64,000 nucleotides of DNA from Bacteroidales bacterium (GTDB lineage: Bacteria > Bacteroidota > Bacteroidia > Bacteroidales > VadinHA17). This document shows positions 47,428-56,655 of the stretch, one piece after another. Numbering within the stretch: position 1 is the stretch's first letter; each line of letters opens with the position of its first letter. Under the pieces are notes generated by a model, which saw nothing but the letters and a program-made list of their open reading frames with translations, did no database searches and had not been told where the DNA came from. Where the stretch lies: NCBI GenBank assembly GCA_016709865.1, contig JADJLX010000003.1, forward strand, positions 584,858 through 648,857, written 5' to 3'. Made by a program: the position numbers and the translations under genes.

Positions 47428-47605
47428 TAAATCAATCAATGACCATCAATGACGGCGCAGCCAAATGACCCCAACAAATTCTCCGTGTTCCTCCATGCTC
47501 TCCGTGTCTCCGTGGTTCCTTTTTACAGCAGAGCAAAACCAACGGAGAAAGTGAGAGGGGGAGAATGGGAGATTCAAGGACCACAAGACCGCACGACAAT
47601 ATTTA
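47424..47605. repeat. AATGAC array 5 and repeat cassette
   Basis: AATAGTAAATCAATCAATGAC with two more AATGAC units overlaps the lipoprotein stop; then CTCCGTG units, a TCTCCGTGGTTCCTTTTTAC stretch, AGAGGGGGAGAATGGGAGA and GACCGCACGAC. Confidence 0.62.
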
Positions 47606-47627
47606 ACTTAATAACAAACAAACGACT

Positions 47628-48107
47628 ATGAAAAAAACATTGACTATTCTGATTATCTGTATCCTTACTGCAGGATTAAACGGGCAATTAAAAGGACAAA
47701 ACCTGACAAATTCCCAGAAATCAAAAATTGAAAAACAAGTTGATTCAGTCTTTCTCGATGCGGTAAAAGCGGCAGAGAATGTGGATTATGATAAAATAAG
47801 TGCCGGTGTTGACGACAAATATAACGCAGGTTTTATTGTAAATAATACATACTATTCAAAGTATGACACCATGATTAGCATTTTAAAAGGAAACTTACGC
47901 AGCGGGACAAAGCAAACCATTACATTTCAAAACAAGAAAATTACTGTCTTGTCTGAAAGAATTGTTCTTGTAACGGCATCAGGTAATGCAAATGTTGAAT
48001 TAAATACCGGACAAACTTTTAACGTAACCTTTTTCTGGTCTTTCGTTTATGAGAAAATTAATAATGACTGGAAAGTAATTCAATCACATCAATCACAGGC
48101 AAATTAA
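47628..48107 (+). CDS. NTF2/SnoaL-like (DUF4440-type) secreted protein
   Basis: A 159-residue exported protein: signal peptide MKKTLTILIICILTAGLNGQ, then an NTF2-like cone fold (VDYDKISAGVDDKYNAGFIVN, KKITVLSERIVLVTASGNAN and TFFWSFVYEKINNDWKVIQSH). Such domains are ligand-binding or enzymatic; no active site is assigned. Confidence 0.75.
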   Translation: MKKTLTILIICILTAGLNGQLKGQNLTNSQKSKIEKQVDSVFLDAVKAAENVDYDKISAGVDDKYNAGFIVNNTYYSKYDTMISILKGNLRSGTKQTITFQNKKITVLSERIVLVTASGNANVELNTGQTFNVTFFWSFVYEKINNDWKVIQSHQSQAN

Positions 48108-48256
48108 ACAGAATACTTCACAAAACACATACAGTGTTGGTGAGCCGTCAGGTTTAACTTAACACCGGCCAGGTGAACAATATGATTATAAAAAATGTTA
48201 TTGAATTCAGTGAATAGTTCATTTAAGGTTTGTTTTTTATTAAAAGGAGGATTACC

Positions 48257-48721
48257 ATGTCAAATATTATTGATTTTGAAAATGTTTCTGCAACAGGCTT
48301 AGAGTCTTCTCCTGTTTCAGAGTCACTTGCAGGTTTACGAGCTAACGAATCAAGGTATTTTAAGAACAAATACAATCATGATTTTACTGTTAACCCTGCG
48401 ACCGGGAGCAAAGATATACTTGACTATGTGAATAATATTCTTCTGACTGAACGCGACATTAAAATTTCATCAAAGCCCCTCCAAACATCAGAATTCGTTG
48501 TAAACGGTATCAAATGGACATACGTATTCTATGAAAGCGGACTTTCAATCAATGTTATGTATACACTTAATGACCCTAAAAAAAGGGCAGTTGGCTTTAA
48601 ACTTTCAGAAGGAATGGAAGTACCAACAGAGCTGGAAAAGAAATTCAAATTTGCAAGACAAAAATCAAAGCTTGCAGGAATAATCCGTGGTTCATTTTTT
48701 GTGATTAAGGGGGAGTATTAA
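48257..48721 (+). CDS. Hypothetical protein with strong Shine-Dalgarno
   Basis: A 154-residue soluble protein not recognised by family. The start at 48257 follows AAAGGAGG at the ideal distance, which is unusual in a phylum that rarely uses such sites; the upstream Met at 48230 is unlikely. The body is Lys/Asn-rich with a strand-like middle (FVVNGIKWTYVFYESGLSIN). The strong site may mean high expression or transfer from another group. Confidence 0.55.
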   Translation: MSNIIDFENVSATGLESSPVSESLAGLRANESRYFKNKYNHDFTVNPATGSKDILDYVNNILLTERDIKISSKPLQTSEFVVNGIKWTYVFYESGLSINVMYTLNDPKKRAVGFKLSEGMEVPTELEKKFKFARQKSKLAGIIRGSFFVIKGEY

Positions 48722-49321
48722 GTCCCGGGAATAGCAGTACTAATTCAAACACAAACCTCCAGCCTCCAACCCTTGCACCCTTGTGCCCTTGCGCCTTTGT
48801 GCCCTTGTGCCTTTGCGCCCTTGCGCCTTTGCGCCCTTGCGCCTTCCTTTCATACATAATACATCCCTTCCGTGTGTCGTGCGTCGTGCATCGTGTGTCG
48901 TTCTTCCCATCATCTATCATCTCTAATACATAATACATTTCTCCTCCGTGTTCCTCCATGCTCTCCATGTCTCCGCGGTTCTTTTTTACCGCAGAGCAAC
49001 GCAGAGTTTTTCGCAGAGTCCCGATAGCTATCGGGACGCAGAGATAAACCAGCGGAACATTGAGAAAGGGAGAGTGGGAGAGTGGGAGACTGCACGACCG
49101 CAAGACCGCAAGACCTGCAAGACAAGTCTCCTCATCATCTATCATCAATAATAAATAATACATAATCCATCTCTTCCTTTCTTAAAATATTCTTCTTAAA
49201 TTTGGATCAAGACGCTCGCTGCGTTCAAATAGAAATAATAAGAGTAGACAGGATTATAAATTGGAGGTCGCAATTTGCGTCCTCCATTCTAAGGATTCAT
49301 TATTAATGAAAAAGTGTGAGA
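48722..49321. repeat. Long repeat-rich intergenic stretch
   Basis: No gene. It begins with CCTTGCGCCTTTG-type tandem units, then CGTGTGTCGTGCGTCGTGCA units, the ATCATCTATCATC tract, CTCCGTG units, ACCGCAGAG/CGCAGAG units with TCCCGATAGCTATCGGGA at 49019-49036, GGGAGAGTGGGAGA and GACCGCAAGACC units. It ends with a 26-bp palindrome at 49261-49286. Confidence 0.7.
49261..49286. repeat. Palindrome upstream of the ORF6N gene
   Basis: TTGGAGGTCG-CAATTTG-CGTCCTCCA can pair across its centre (GGAGG with CCTCC, CGCAA with TTGCG). A near-copy with changed bases but the same folding lies inside the ORF6N coding region at 49534-49560. Confidence 0.65.
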
Positions 49322-49873
49322 ATGAAGGACAAATTAGTAGGGCAGATATTGTTACCTGATGAGGTAATCATGAGTAAGATTTACTTTATCCGGGGAACAA
49401 AAGTAATTCTTGATCGGGATTTGGCCGAATTGTATAAAGTAGATACAAAACAGTTGAAAAGAGCGGTAAGAAGAAACATTGATCGTTTTCCCGATGACTT
49501 TATGTTTGAACTATCAAAAGACGAGCTTGCAAATTGGAGGTACCAATTTGGCACCTCCAAAGGGGACATTAAGGGACTCAGGTTTGCACCTTTTGCTTTT
49601 ACAGAGTATGGTTTATTAATGCTTGCTAGCGTGTTGAACAGCGAGAGGGCTATTCAGATTAATATCCAGATAGTAAGGATTTTCAGCAGAATGAGAAAAA
49701 TGATTGAGTCTCATGCAGATATACTTAATAAACTTGAACAGCTTGAGAAAAAAGATATTGAACTCGATGAAAAAGTAACTCTTATTTTCAATTACCTGAA
49801 ACAATTAGAACAATCAAAGCAGCAAGAGACTGATTTCAAACAACGAAAAAGAATAGGATATAAGCCTGACTGA
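49322..49873 (+). CDS. ORF6N domain protein
   Basis: A 183-residue protein with the ORF6N domain common in phage and Bacteroidota genomes: IYFIRGTKVILDRDLAELYKV, then RRNIDRFPDDFMFELSKDEL, FTEYGLLMLASVLNS and a C-terminal coiled coil (ILNKLEQLEKKDIELDEKVT). The domain is thought to bind DNA. ATG 49322 was preferred to the GTG six bases earlier. The coding DNA contains a palindrome (49534-49560) matching the upstream one, encoding NWRYQFGTSK. Confidence 0.82.
   Translation: MKDKLVGQILLPDEVIMSKIYFIRGTKVILDRDLAELYKVDTKQLKRAVRRNIDRFPDDFMFELSKDELANWRYQFGTSKGDIKGLRFAPFAFTEYGLLMLASVLNSERAIQINIQIVRIFSRMRKMIESHADILNKLEQLEKKDIELDEKVTLIFNYLKQLEQSKQQETDFKQRKRIGYKPD
49534..49560. repeat. Palindrome inside the ORF6N gene
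   Basis: TTGGAGGTAC-CAATTTG-GCACCTCCAA shares its arms and centre with the upstream copy at 49261; the differences keep most base pairs (GGAGGT with ACCTCC, CCAA with TTGG). Confidence 0.6.
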
Positions 49874-50366
49874 GAGGAATAAGGAGAAGAGGAGATTCCA
49901 CCTTCGCTATACTTCGGTGGACGAAGTGGGAGATGTGGGGACCGCAAGACTGCAAGACCGCACGACCGCAAGACAGTTCTTCCCGCCTTTGCGCCTACCT
50001 TTCATACATAATACATCCCTTCCGTGCGTCGTTCGCCGTGTGTCGTTCGTCGTTTGTCGTGCGTCGTTCGTCGTGCGTCGTGTGCCGTGTGTCGTGTAAA
50101 AAGTAACAATTCCCCCCCTATTCCTATTAACCATATATATTATCCGTTTTCCGGTTGCATTGCAATTTTTCGAAGTAATTAACAATTGTTGAGCAAAGCA
50201 CTGATCTGATGCGGGAATGAAGATGTTTTGTTGGTCTATTACTGTGTGACTGACGGGGCGGGAGTATGGAGGAGTGTCATTCAGTAGCCATTAATCGTAA
50301 AACAATCAATGACAATAAATGACACCCGCAGGGCATACGACACGAAACAAATTATCGCAATTACTT
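49874..50366. repeat. Repeat-rich intergenic region with AATGAC array 6
   Basis: No gene. It has a TCCACC...GGTGGACG hairpin at 49897, GACCGCAAGACTGC units, CGTGCGTCGTTCGTC units near 50025-50095, then a weak GTCATTCAGTAG ... AAACAATCAATGAC array near 50275-50330. Confidence 0.6.
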
Positions 50367-50580
50367 ATGAATAGTAAATACAAAAGAAATCTTACACTGT
50401 TTAATCTTTTTGCAGCAATTCTTTTTGGCGGAACATTAGGATTTTGTACAGTAAGTTCCTTCAGAATTGTTTCTGACATCAGTTATACTGATCATTCTTT
50501 CGATTGCTGTTTCACTTAACGGGATAAATGTAATTTCAAAAGAAGCAGGAGTGAAAATGAGCAATTGCATCACTTTTTAA
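50367..50580 (+). pseudogene. Small membrane protein gene with frameshift
   Basis: MNSKYKRNLTLFNLFAAILF begins a hydrophobic protein whose frame breaks near 50475. The next frame continues with TSVILIILSIAVSLNGINVI and a stop at 50580. Together they would make a two-helix protein of ~70 residues. A one-base indel explains the break; family not recognised. Confidence 0.45.
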
Positions 50581-50829
50581 TCTTTAAAGCCGGCATGTCC
50601 ACGAAGATGGCTAATCAATTACATGGCTGTTAGGTTGCTTTTCACATGGCCTTATTTTACATGACACCCGGTATTGCTCTTTGTTATCTAACTGTAGGGT
50701 AGCAAGCGAATCAAAGTACATTAATTAGATGAATTTACCATTCAATATATTTGCCTATTCTATTAATTCACAAAAGATTACCATGATTTGAATAAAGACA
50801 TAATATTCTCTAACTTAATTAGAAATAAT

Positions 50830-52101
50830 ATGAAAACATTCCTTATTATCTTGATTGTTTTTTCGAGTTCATTTAAAATGTTTGGTCAAAAAAATGACAT
50901 TGGAAAAGCTATAATTGATACTACAAAGAGCTCAGATGCTAAAACAAAGCCTATACAGGACTTTATAACCTCTATTGAATTTATTAATAAAACAAAGGTA
51001 ATCATTAAAAAATTTGGTGATGACACTGTGTTTTATACTATTCCACTGCAGATAATTACAAAAGATACTATTAAGAATGAGACTTATATCAAAATTAAGG
51101 ATGAATTTCTTACAGCTACCGCAAAAGACTGCCACCTATATACTAGGATAATTAACTTGAAACCAAATAAATTGGAAAAGGAAATAATTATTTCACAAAT
51201 AGTAATTGCAGTTTTTAGTAGTAAAAATGTTAATAGTAGTGATGTGGCTTACAGAATCACTGCATCAATCAATAGTCTAGAAACAGATTGTATCCTTAAT
51301 ATTCTTCATCCTAAAGAATTATATACATTAGATTTTGATGATCCACAAAATTTTATTGTAAATATTGGAAGTAATTTTGACTTTTCAAATGGAATTCAAG
51401 CAAACTCTCTTTATGCAAAAGTCTCTGTTTTCAGCCCTAATTTAGTATTTAATAGGTTAGGTTTATATTCAGGAATGTATCAGAATAGTTTTATCTCAAA
51501 GGATTCAACCACTAATGGACTTGGTATTGATTTTCTAGATATGCAATACGACACCATTTCATTCATTGCTAATAGAATATCATATAAAAGTACATCTAAA
51601 ACAAACAATGTAGCATTATTCATTGGGATGCCAGTTAGATTGACTAAACCAAGTAAATATTTCAATTTATACTGGTCCCCAGAATTTGAAATTATTAAAG
51701 TAAATAACTCCTTAAGACGTGAGTACAACATTTATCATTCAGATACTCTATTAAATAAGACATGGCCATATTTCGATGGATATACTTCAGAAGGAATTTT
51801 AGTTAACCCTGATCAGGTCCTTATAATTAGCCAGTATTATTTAAAACATTTTGGGATAGCAAATTTTATATTGACAATTGAAGATGACAAGAAATCGCTA
51901 TTTTTATTGGGAACTCTTTGGGGGTATGCAAATCCAAGCAATGATAGAAAGAGTTACTACCAATTCAAATTTGAAATTTCTGAAAAGAAATATGGAATAT
52001 CATTAGGTGGCGAATTTAGAGGCTTCTATTCTTCTGATCCTTATATTGGAATACATTTGTCAAAACTTTTTAATCTTTCAAAACTGATTGAATATAACTA
52101 A
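50830..52101 (+). CDS. Secreted hypothetical protein, AT-rich
   Basis: A 423-residue exported protein (signal MKTFLIILIVFSSSFKMFGQ). The middle has alternating short strands (LDFDDPQNFIVNIGSNFDFSN, YAKVSVFSPNLVFNRLGLYSG) as in an outer-membrane or surface beta protein, and it ends in LGGEFRGFYSS with IGIHLSKLF. The DNA is visibly more AT-rich than its neighbours and lies next to an IS21 element, so lateral gain is likely. Function not recognised. Confidence 0.7.
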   Translation: MKTFLIILIVFSSSFKMFGQKNDIGKAIIDTTKSSDAKTKPIQDFITSIEFINKTKVIIKKFGDDTVFYTIPLQIITKDTIKNETYIKIKDEFLTATAKDCHLYTRIINLKPNKLEKEIIISQIVIAVFSSKNVNSSDVAYRITASINSLETDCILNILHPKELYTLDFDDPQNFIVNIGSNFDFSNGIQANSLYAKVSVFSPNLVFNRLGLYSGMYQNSFISKDSTTNGLGIDFLDMQYDTISFIANRISYKSTSKTNNVALFIGMPVRLTKPSKYFNLYWSPEFEIIKVNNSLRREYNIYHSDTLLNKTWPYFDGYTSEGILVNPDQVLIISQYYLKHFGIANFILTIEDDKKSLFLLGTLWGYANPSNDRKSYYQFKFEISEKKYGISLGGEFRGFYSSDPYIGIHLSKLFNLSKLIEYN

Positions 52102-52320
52102 GGAATGTTTTTAAAATGGGCAATTTATATACTGGTTAATTATAGACTTTTTATATCAGACAACCAATTATTAAAAGACTACATCTTCCTGATAACAAGT
52201 CAGCCTACAAAAGCCGGTCAATCTGACCACATTCAGCCGGTCTAAATTGACCACATCGAAGTTACTGATTTTTCAAAGAGTTTTCCCATCATAAAAAGTG
52301 GTTATACAAATCTATCTATT

Positions 52321-53071
52321 TTAATTCAAATTTCCATTTTCTTTATAATTCTCCCTGCCTTTTCTCAGAGATTCTCCCTTTAGTTCTATCCTGTGTGCAT
52401 TATGAACGATCCTGTCAAGGATTGCATCAGCAATAGTTTTTTCTCCAATGACCTCATGCCAGCAGTTTACTGGTAGTTGGGAAGTTATTACTAATGATGC
52501 TTTGTTATGACGGTCTTCTATTATTTCCATCAGTGCAGAACGATTTTGATTATCTATTGGTAATAGTCCAAAGTCATCAAGGATAAGTAAGTCTTGCCGC
52601 TCTATTTTGATATTTCACGTATATAAGAACCATCGGCCTTGCCCATCTTTAGCTTGGAAAATAGCTTTGCCATATTTGCATAATATACCTTAAACCCAAG
52701 AGTACATGCCTGATGCCCAAGTGCTGTAGCAAGGTAACTTTTCCCTATTCCGGTGCTTCCGGTTATAAGTATGTTCTCATGTTTTCTGATGTAAGTGCAT
52801 TCTGCATAGCGTAGCATCTGGTTCCTGTCAAGATTACGGTTTGCCTCATAATCAATGCTCTCAATTGACGATTGATAGCGGAACCTTGCATTGCGCAGCC
52901 TTCTGTCAATATTACGGTTTTGACGGTCATCCCATTCCGCCTCCACTAACATACCTATCAGCTCATCAGCTGACAGGTTTGCAGGTTATCATTCTCAAGG
53001 CTGGTTTCATAAGCCCTGGCCATTCCGAGCAGCCGGAGCTTCTTTATTCTGTCGAGTATTTCTTTTGTCAT
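52321..53071 (-). pseudogene. istB: IstB-like ATPase of IS21, two frameshifts
   Basis: IS21 helper ATPase. The N-terminal part (MTKEILDRIKKLRLLGMARA) begins at ATG 53071; the frame shifts near 53000, where ACCTG would need ACCCTG; the core has HENILITGSTGIGKSYLATA (Walker A). A second shift near 52606 needs one more A in TCAAAATAG to join IERQDLLILDDFGL (Walker B). The end SLVITSQLPVNCWHE...ILDRIVHNAHRIELKG is typical IstB. One base at each site would restore a normal ~250-residue protein. Confidence 0.85.
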
Positions 53072-53096
53072 TCTCTTACTTTTTATATTATCGTTT

Positions 53097-54642
53097 TTAC
53101 CTGTAATAGTTCTCACCTCTTATATTTTCATGAACCGGGATCTCTGACGTTAACTCCACATAAGTTAAAAAGTCATACTTGTTTTCCAGTATTGACTTAA
53201 TTGCACCATAGGAGTAGTTTTCATATTCAATGGCTCTTCTGCAGGCATTTATCAGTCTTTCCCTGCCTACCTTGCGTTCGTAGCCAAGGACGCCCTGACA
53301 CGCTTTATAAGCCTGCTCGGGATGGGTTTTACTTGCCATCAGACCTACAATGAACTCCCTGACTGATCCATCGATTGACTCTGCCCAGTTAAGAAAGCGG
53401 TCAGGGTTCCAGTCTGTCAGGTATTTATGCGTTGAAGCCAGATGCTCTTTATCGGTCGTATAGCCATATTGCCTGCGGTCTCTTTTATGGCGGGCCAAAA
53501 GAACATAATTGTAATAAATCTCAACATGGGTGGTCGAGTACATGATCTTTATCTTTTTACCAATATATTGATATGGAGCGCTGTAATAGTGACGGTCTTC
53601 CTTCAGACAAACATGTCCATTTACAGATATTGTAGCTTGCTGATGCCGTTTAAATTCATAAAGTAACTCAGGAAGTGGATGTAGTACGGCTCGCTCCACA
53701 TCCTCAAACAGATCTCTGCGGCTATATGGCCGCCCCGTCATCCTTGTATTATTATGAAGCTCAACTATCTCTCTTATTGCCTCGTTTAACTCCTCAAGAG
53801 TATGGAAGACTTTATTGTCCAGCACAGAGTAGATACGCCTGTAAGCAATCTTGACAGCTCCTTCAACAAGAGCTTTGTCTTTAGGTTTATAAGCCCGGGC
53901 GGGTAATATGGTGGTACTGTAATGCAAAGCAAAGTTCTCAAATGCCTGGTTTAATGTAGGCTCATAAAGACTGCTCTTAATTACAGCACTCTTAAGATTA
54001 TCGGGAACAATTGCCATTGGCACACCTCCGTAATAAAATAAGGCATGCTCGCAACAGCTGATTAAATCTTCTTTGCGTTGGCTTAATGTTCCCTCAACAT
54101 AGGTTAACTGACTTGCTCCAAGAATAGATATAAATACCTCTACATCTGTTATCTCGCCTGTTTCTTTATTAACCAGATGAAGCTTCTCCCCGGCATAATC
54201 AATATACATCTTATCGCCTGCAACATGCTCGATATGCATGACCGGTTTACTGCGGCGGAGCCACTGCTGGTAATGATGTTTGAACTGTGAAGGCTTAAAG
54301 CCATCGGGATGCATTGCTATATACCTTTCCCACTGAATCTGGCGTGTCATCCCTCTTTTCTTCAACTCTTTCTCTATGAGAGGAAATAAGGGTTCCAGAG
54401 CTTTATATTTTTCGCTGGGTTCCGGCATCAGATTGTCGCCAAACAACTGATCCAGTTCCAGGTCGCTCCGCTTGTCGACCTCCGCAAGATCCAGGCCAAG
54501 GCGGACATAAATTTTAAGGTATTTTTTTTAGGGTGTTGCGAGACACACCCGTCAGATCGCTGATCTTCAGCTTACTCTCGCCCTGCGCATAGAGCCGCAG
54601 CATTTGTCTTAGTTTACTCATGTCTGTCTTTTTATTGGCCAT
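53097..54642 (-). pseudogene. istA: IstA transposase of IS21, one frameshift
   Basis: DDE transposase. A start at 54642 gives MANKKTDMSKLRQMLRLYAQ and a helix-turn-helix (KISDLTGVSRNTL); the frame is lost in a run of eight A (near 54529), where seven would continue LKKYLKIYVRLGLDL. The catalytic part has DKMYIDYAGE, IVPDNLKSAV and LVEGAVKIAYRRIYS (the D, D and E). One extra A, by mutation or sequencing error, breaks it. Confidence 0.87.
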
Positions 54643-54713
54643 AATCCCTCTGTTAATATAAAACCAACAGTAAGGATTATAACTTACTTTTAAACATGAG
54701 AAAAACTCTTTTC

Positions 54714-54803
54714 AGGTGGTCAGTTTGCTCCGGCGCGAGGTGGTCAATTTGCTCCGGCGTCAGGTGGTCAGTTTAAACCGGCGCGAGGTGGTCAGTTTGA
54801 CCG
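54714..54803. repeat. Tandem 24-bp transposase-binding repeats at the IS21 right end
   Basis: Three full 24-bp units and a partial fourth start at 54714, 54738, 54762 and 54786, each opening AGGTGGTCARTTTG and containing CCGGCG. The left end (52215, 52238) has inverted, diverged copies. Multiple end repeats are typical of IS21. Confidence 0.8.
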
Positions 54804-56655
54804 TTTTTTCCACCTTATCAGTAAAATAAACATAGCACCCTTTCATTCCGCGGGTGAGCAGTGTTCGGTAGATATTCTTAACATGTTTTTCAAAATTATC
54901 GGGACTCCTTTTCAGCATCGGGTCTTTGGTGGCGGAGATGTCTGCACCAATCTTTCCGGTGTTTCTGTTCACACAAAGATCATTTCCAATAATTACACCG
55001 ATATAATCGAATTCAAATCCCTGTGCGGTGTAGATACAGCCTACCTGTTTAATTCCCTCCGGTCTGTACGCCCATTCATACCACCTCACATAACCCTTTG
55101 GTATTGAGGTTATCTTATCGTGTGTTTCCCAGGGCATTGCAAATTCCCCGATTTTAACATCCTTCACAAGCTCCCCGTTCTCATCTGTTTTGCTGCTCCA
55201 TGGCCAGCAGAATCCTGCAACCATTCTTGCCGAGTTGGGCTTCTCAGCTTCCTTTTCCTTAAGGATCTCCATTATCTCCTGAGGCGATGAGAAGATCCTG
55301 AAATCGAACTGGTCGTCCTTCCTGAAAATCCTCTCTTCATCCGAATACCCAAGAACCGATTCGAGCCATAAAAGGTAGTCATTCGAACCCATGCACCTGT
55401 ACTGCGTTTCGAGTGTTACTTCATGTATCCCTGCTCCGTACTTTAGTGCAGCCTCTTTAATAAGTGCCGAACTTCCTACCTCCGAGGAGCGTACATTCTG
55501 CCTGTCGTCGATAAAGAATACAGTTGTTTTTGAGCATCTTACAAGCTGCTCCATCTGGGGCATATCTGTTCTGTCTTCGGGTTTTGTATACTGGTGATTG
55601 CTGTTTTTTTCTATTCTGTGGGCTTCATCGATAAGAAGTATATCAAACTCATTCTCTTCTGTGCGGCTCGGTATAAACCGGAAAAGATTGGAGAACATTA
55701 CTTCACCTCCTCTGCCAACAAGCTTCTGTAGTCCCGATGTAAAAGGTTTCGATTTGCAGCCATAGAGAACATTCTTCTTCCTTAAAGCAGCTTCAGCAAG
55801 CACATTCAGTGCAATTACAGATTTGCCTGTCCCCGGTCCGCCATGCACAATAATTACAGCTTTCTCCTTCTTCTTTTCCGCTAACCTGTACCTTGCCCAG
55901 ATCAGGTTCTTGGCAACAAGCTGTTCATTGAGTAGTGAAAAGACAACATCGTTATTTATGATCTTATGTACATTCTCGAGCAGCTTCTTGGAGGGGTGCA
56001 GACGGCTCTGCATAAAACGGTTGAAGATCTCAACGCCGGAGCCGTTCTCAAGAAGCTCCCTGATCTTTATTCCAAGCAGCTTTGTATCCTCCTTTGTAAA
56101 GAGAGGAAATTCAGCAATAAGTTCTTTGTAAACAGGATGATGCAGCCCTTTTCCGTCGCTTCTTGAATAGTTATGGCAGTAGGCACAGCTGAACAATGAA
56201 AGAGTAGGTTCCTTCTCAAACTCCTCAACAAAACCCTGCATATAATAATGGTATCCCTTAACCTGCTGCGAAGGGTGGGGGACAACCCTTTCTCTTCCGC
56301 CGGTGTAAGTCTCAACAAAATTGCCCTCTTCTGTTAATGATTTCACAGAAGACCACTGTTTCAGTTCAATAAGTATGACATTTGAAATTTCGTTCTTCCC
56401 TTTACCGAACAGCAGACAGTCGAGCCTGCTCTGGTTATATGGAACCTCATATTCGAGTGCAACGAAAGTGTCATGTAATTTCCCCAGCTCCAGAAGATCT
56501 CTCACCCTCGAGAGGCTGTTCTGCCATGAAACGAACTCAGGTGTCCCCGGTTCTTTCCCAAGCCTTGCCTTGTAGTTCTCCGACATGATATCGGAAATTG
56601 TATTTTCCCGTACATCATCAATAAATCGTTCGGATGGCGCCTGGTAGATCAGCAT
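54760..56655 (-). CDS. PD-(D/E)xK-like nuclease fused to SF1/DUF2075 helicase, C-terminus replaced by IS end
   Basis: A 631-residue protein. Residues about 60-105 look like a PD-(D/E)xK nuclease (RLDCLLFG, Asp79, then ILIELKQW with Glu97 and Lys99). The DUF2075/Schlafen-3-type helicase follows: Walker A GGPGTGKS (Lys278), Walker B LLIDEAHRIEK (Asp343-Glu344), QYRCMGSND, IYTAQGFEFDYIGVI and YRTLLTRGMKGCYVYFTDK. The last residues, VKLTTSRRFKLTT, are translated from the IS21 end, so the native C-terminus was lost. It follows a MazG-type pyrophosphohydrolase gene in the same direction. Confidence 0.87.
   Translation of the reverse strand: MLIYQAPSERFIDDVRENTISDIMSENYKARLGKEPGTPEFVSWQNSLSRVRDLLELGKLHDTFVALEYEVPYNQSRLDCLLFGKGKNEISNVILIELKQWSSVKSLTEEGNFVETYTGGRERVVPHPSQQVKGYHYYMQGFVEEFEKEPTLSLFSCAYCHNYSRSDGKGLHHPVYKELIAEFPLFTKEDTKLLGIKIRELLENGSGVEIFNRFMQSRLHPSKKLLENVHKIINNDVVFSLLNEQLVAKNLIWARYRLAEKKKEKAVIIVHGGPGTGKSVIALNVLAEAALRKKNVLYGCKSKPFTSGLQKLVGRGGEVMFSNLFRFIPSRTEENEFDILLIDEAHRIEKNSNHQYTKPEDRTDMPQMEQLVRCSKTTVFFIDDRQNVRSSEVGSSALIKEAALKYGAGIHEVTLETQYRCMGSNDYLLWLESVLGYSDEERIFRKDDQFDFRIFSSPQEIMEILKEKEAEKPNSARMVAGFCWPWSSKTDENGELVKDVKIGEFAMPWETHDKITSIPKGYVRWYEWAYRPEGIKQVGCIYTAQGFEFDYIGVIIGNDLCVNRNTGKIGADISATKDPMLKRSPDNFEKHVKNIYRTLLTRGMKGCYVYFTDKVEKTVKLTTSRRFKLTT

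Larger units (their letters stand above)
52214..54803 (-). mobile_element. IS21-family insertion sequence (frameshifted)
   Basis: About 2.6 kb with istA and istB reading leftward. The outer ends share an inverted CGGTCAAxCTGACCAC (52215 onward; mirrored at 54786-54803). Additional internal copies follow at both ends: two at the left, four at the right. No target duplication was found, which could reflect a later deletion. Both genes have single-base frameshifts, so the copy may be inactive. Confidence 0.85.

Noticed and set aside
52200..54815. A clear target-site duplication of the IS21 element
   Set aside because: Flanking bases on the two sides do not match; no duplication of 4-8 bases could be found.
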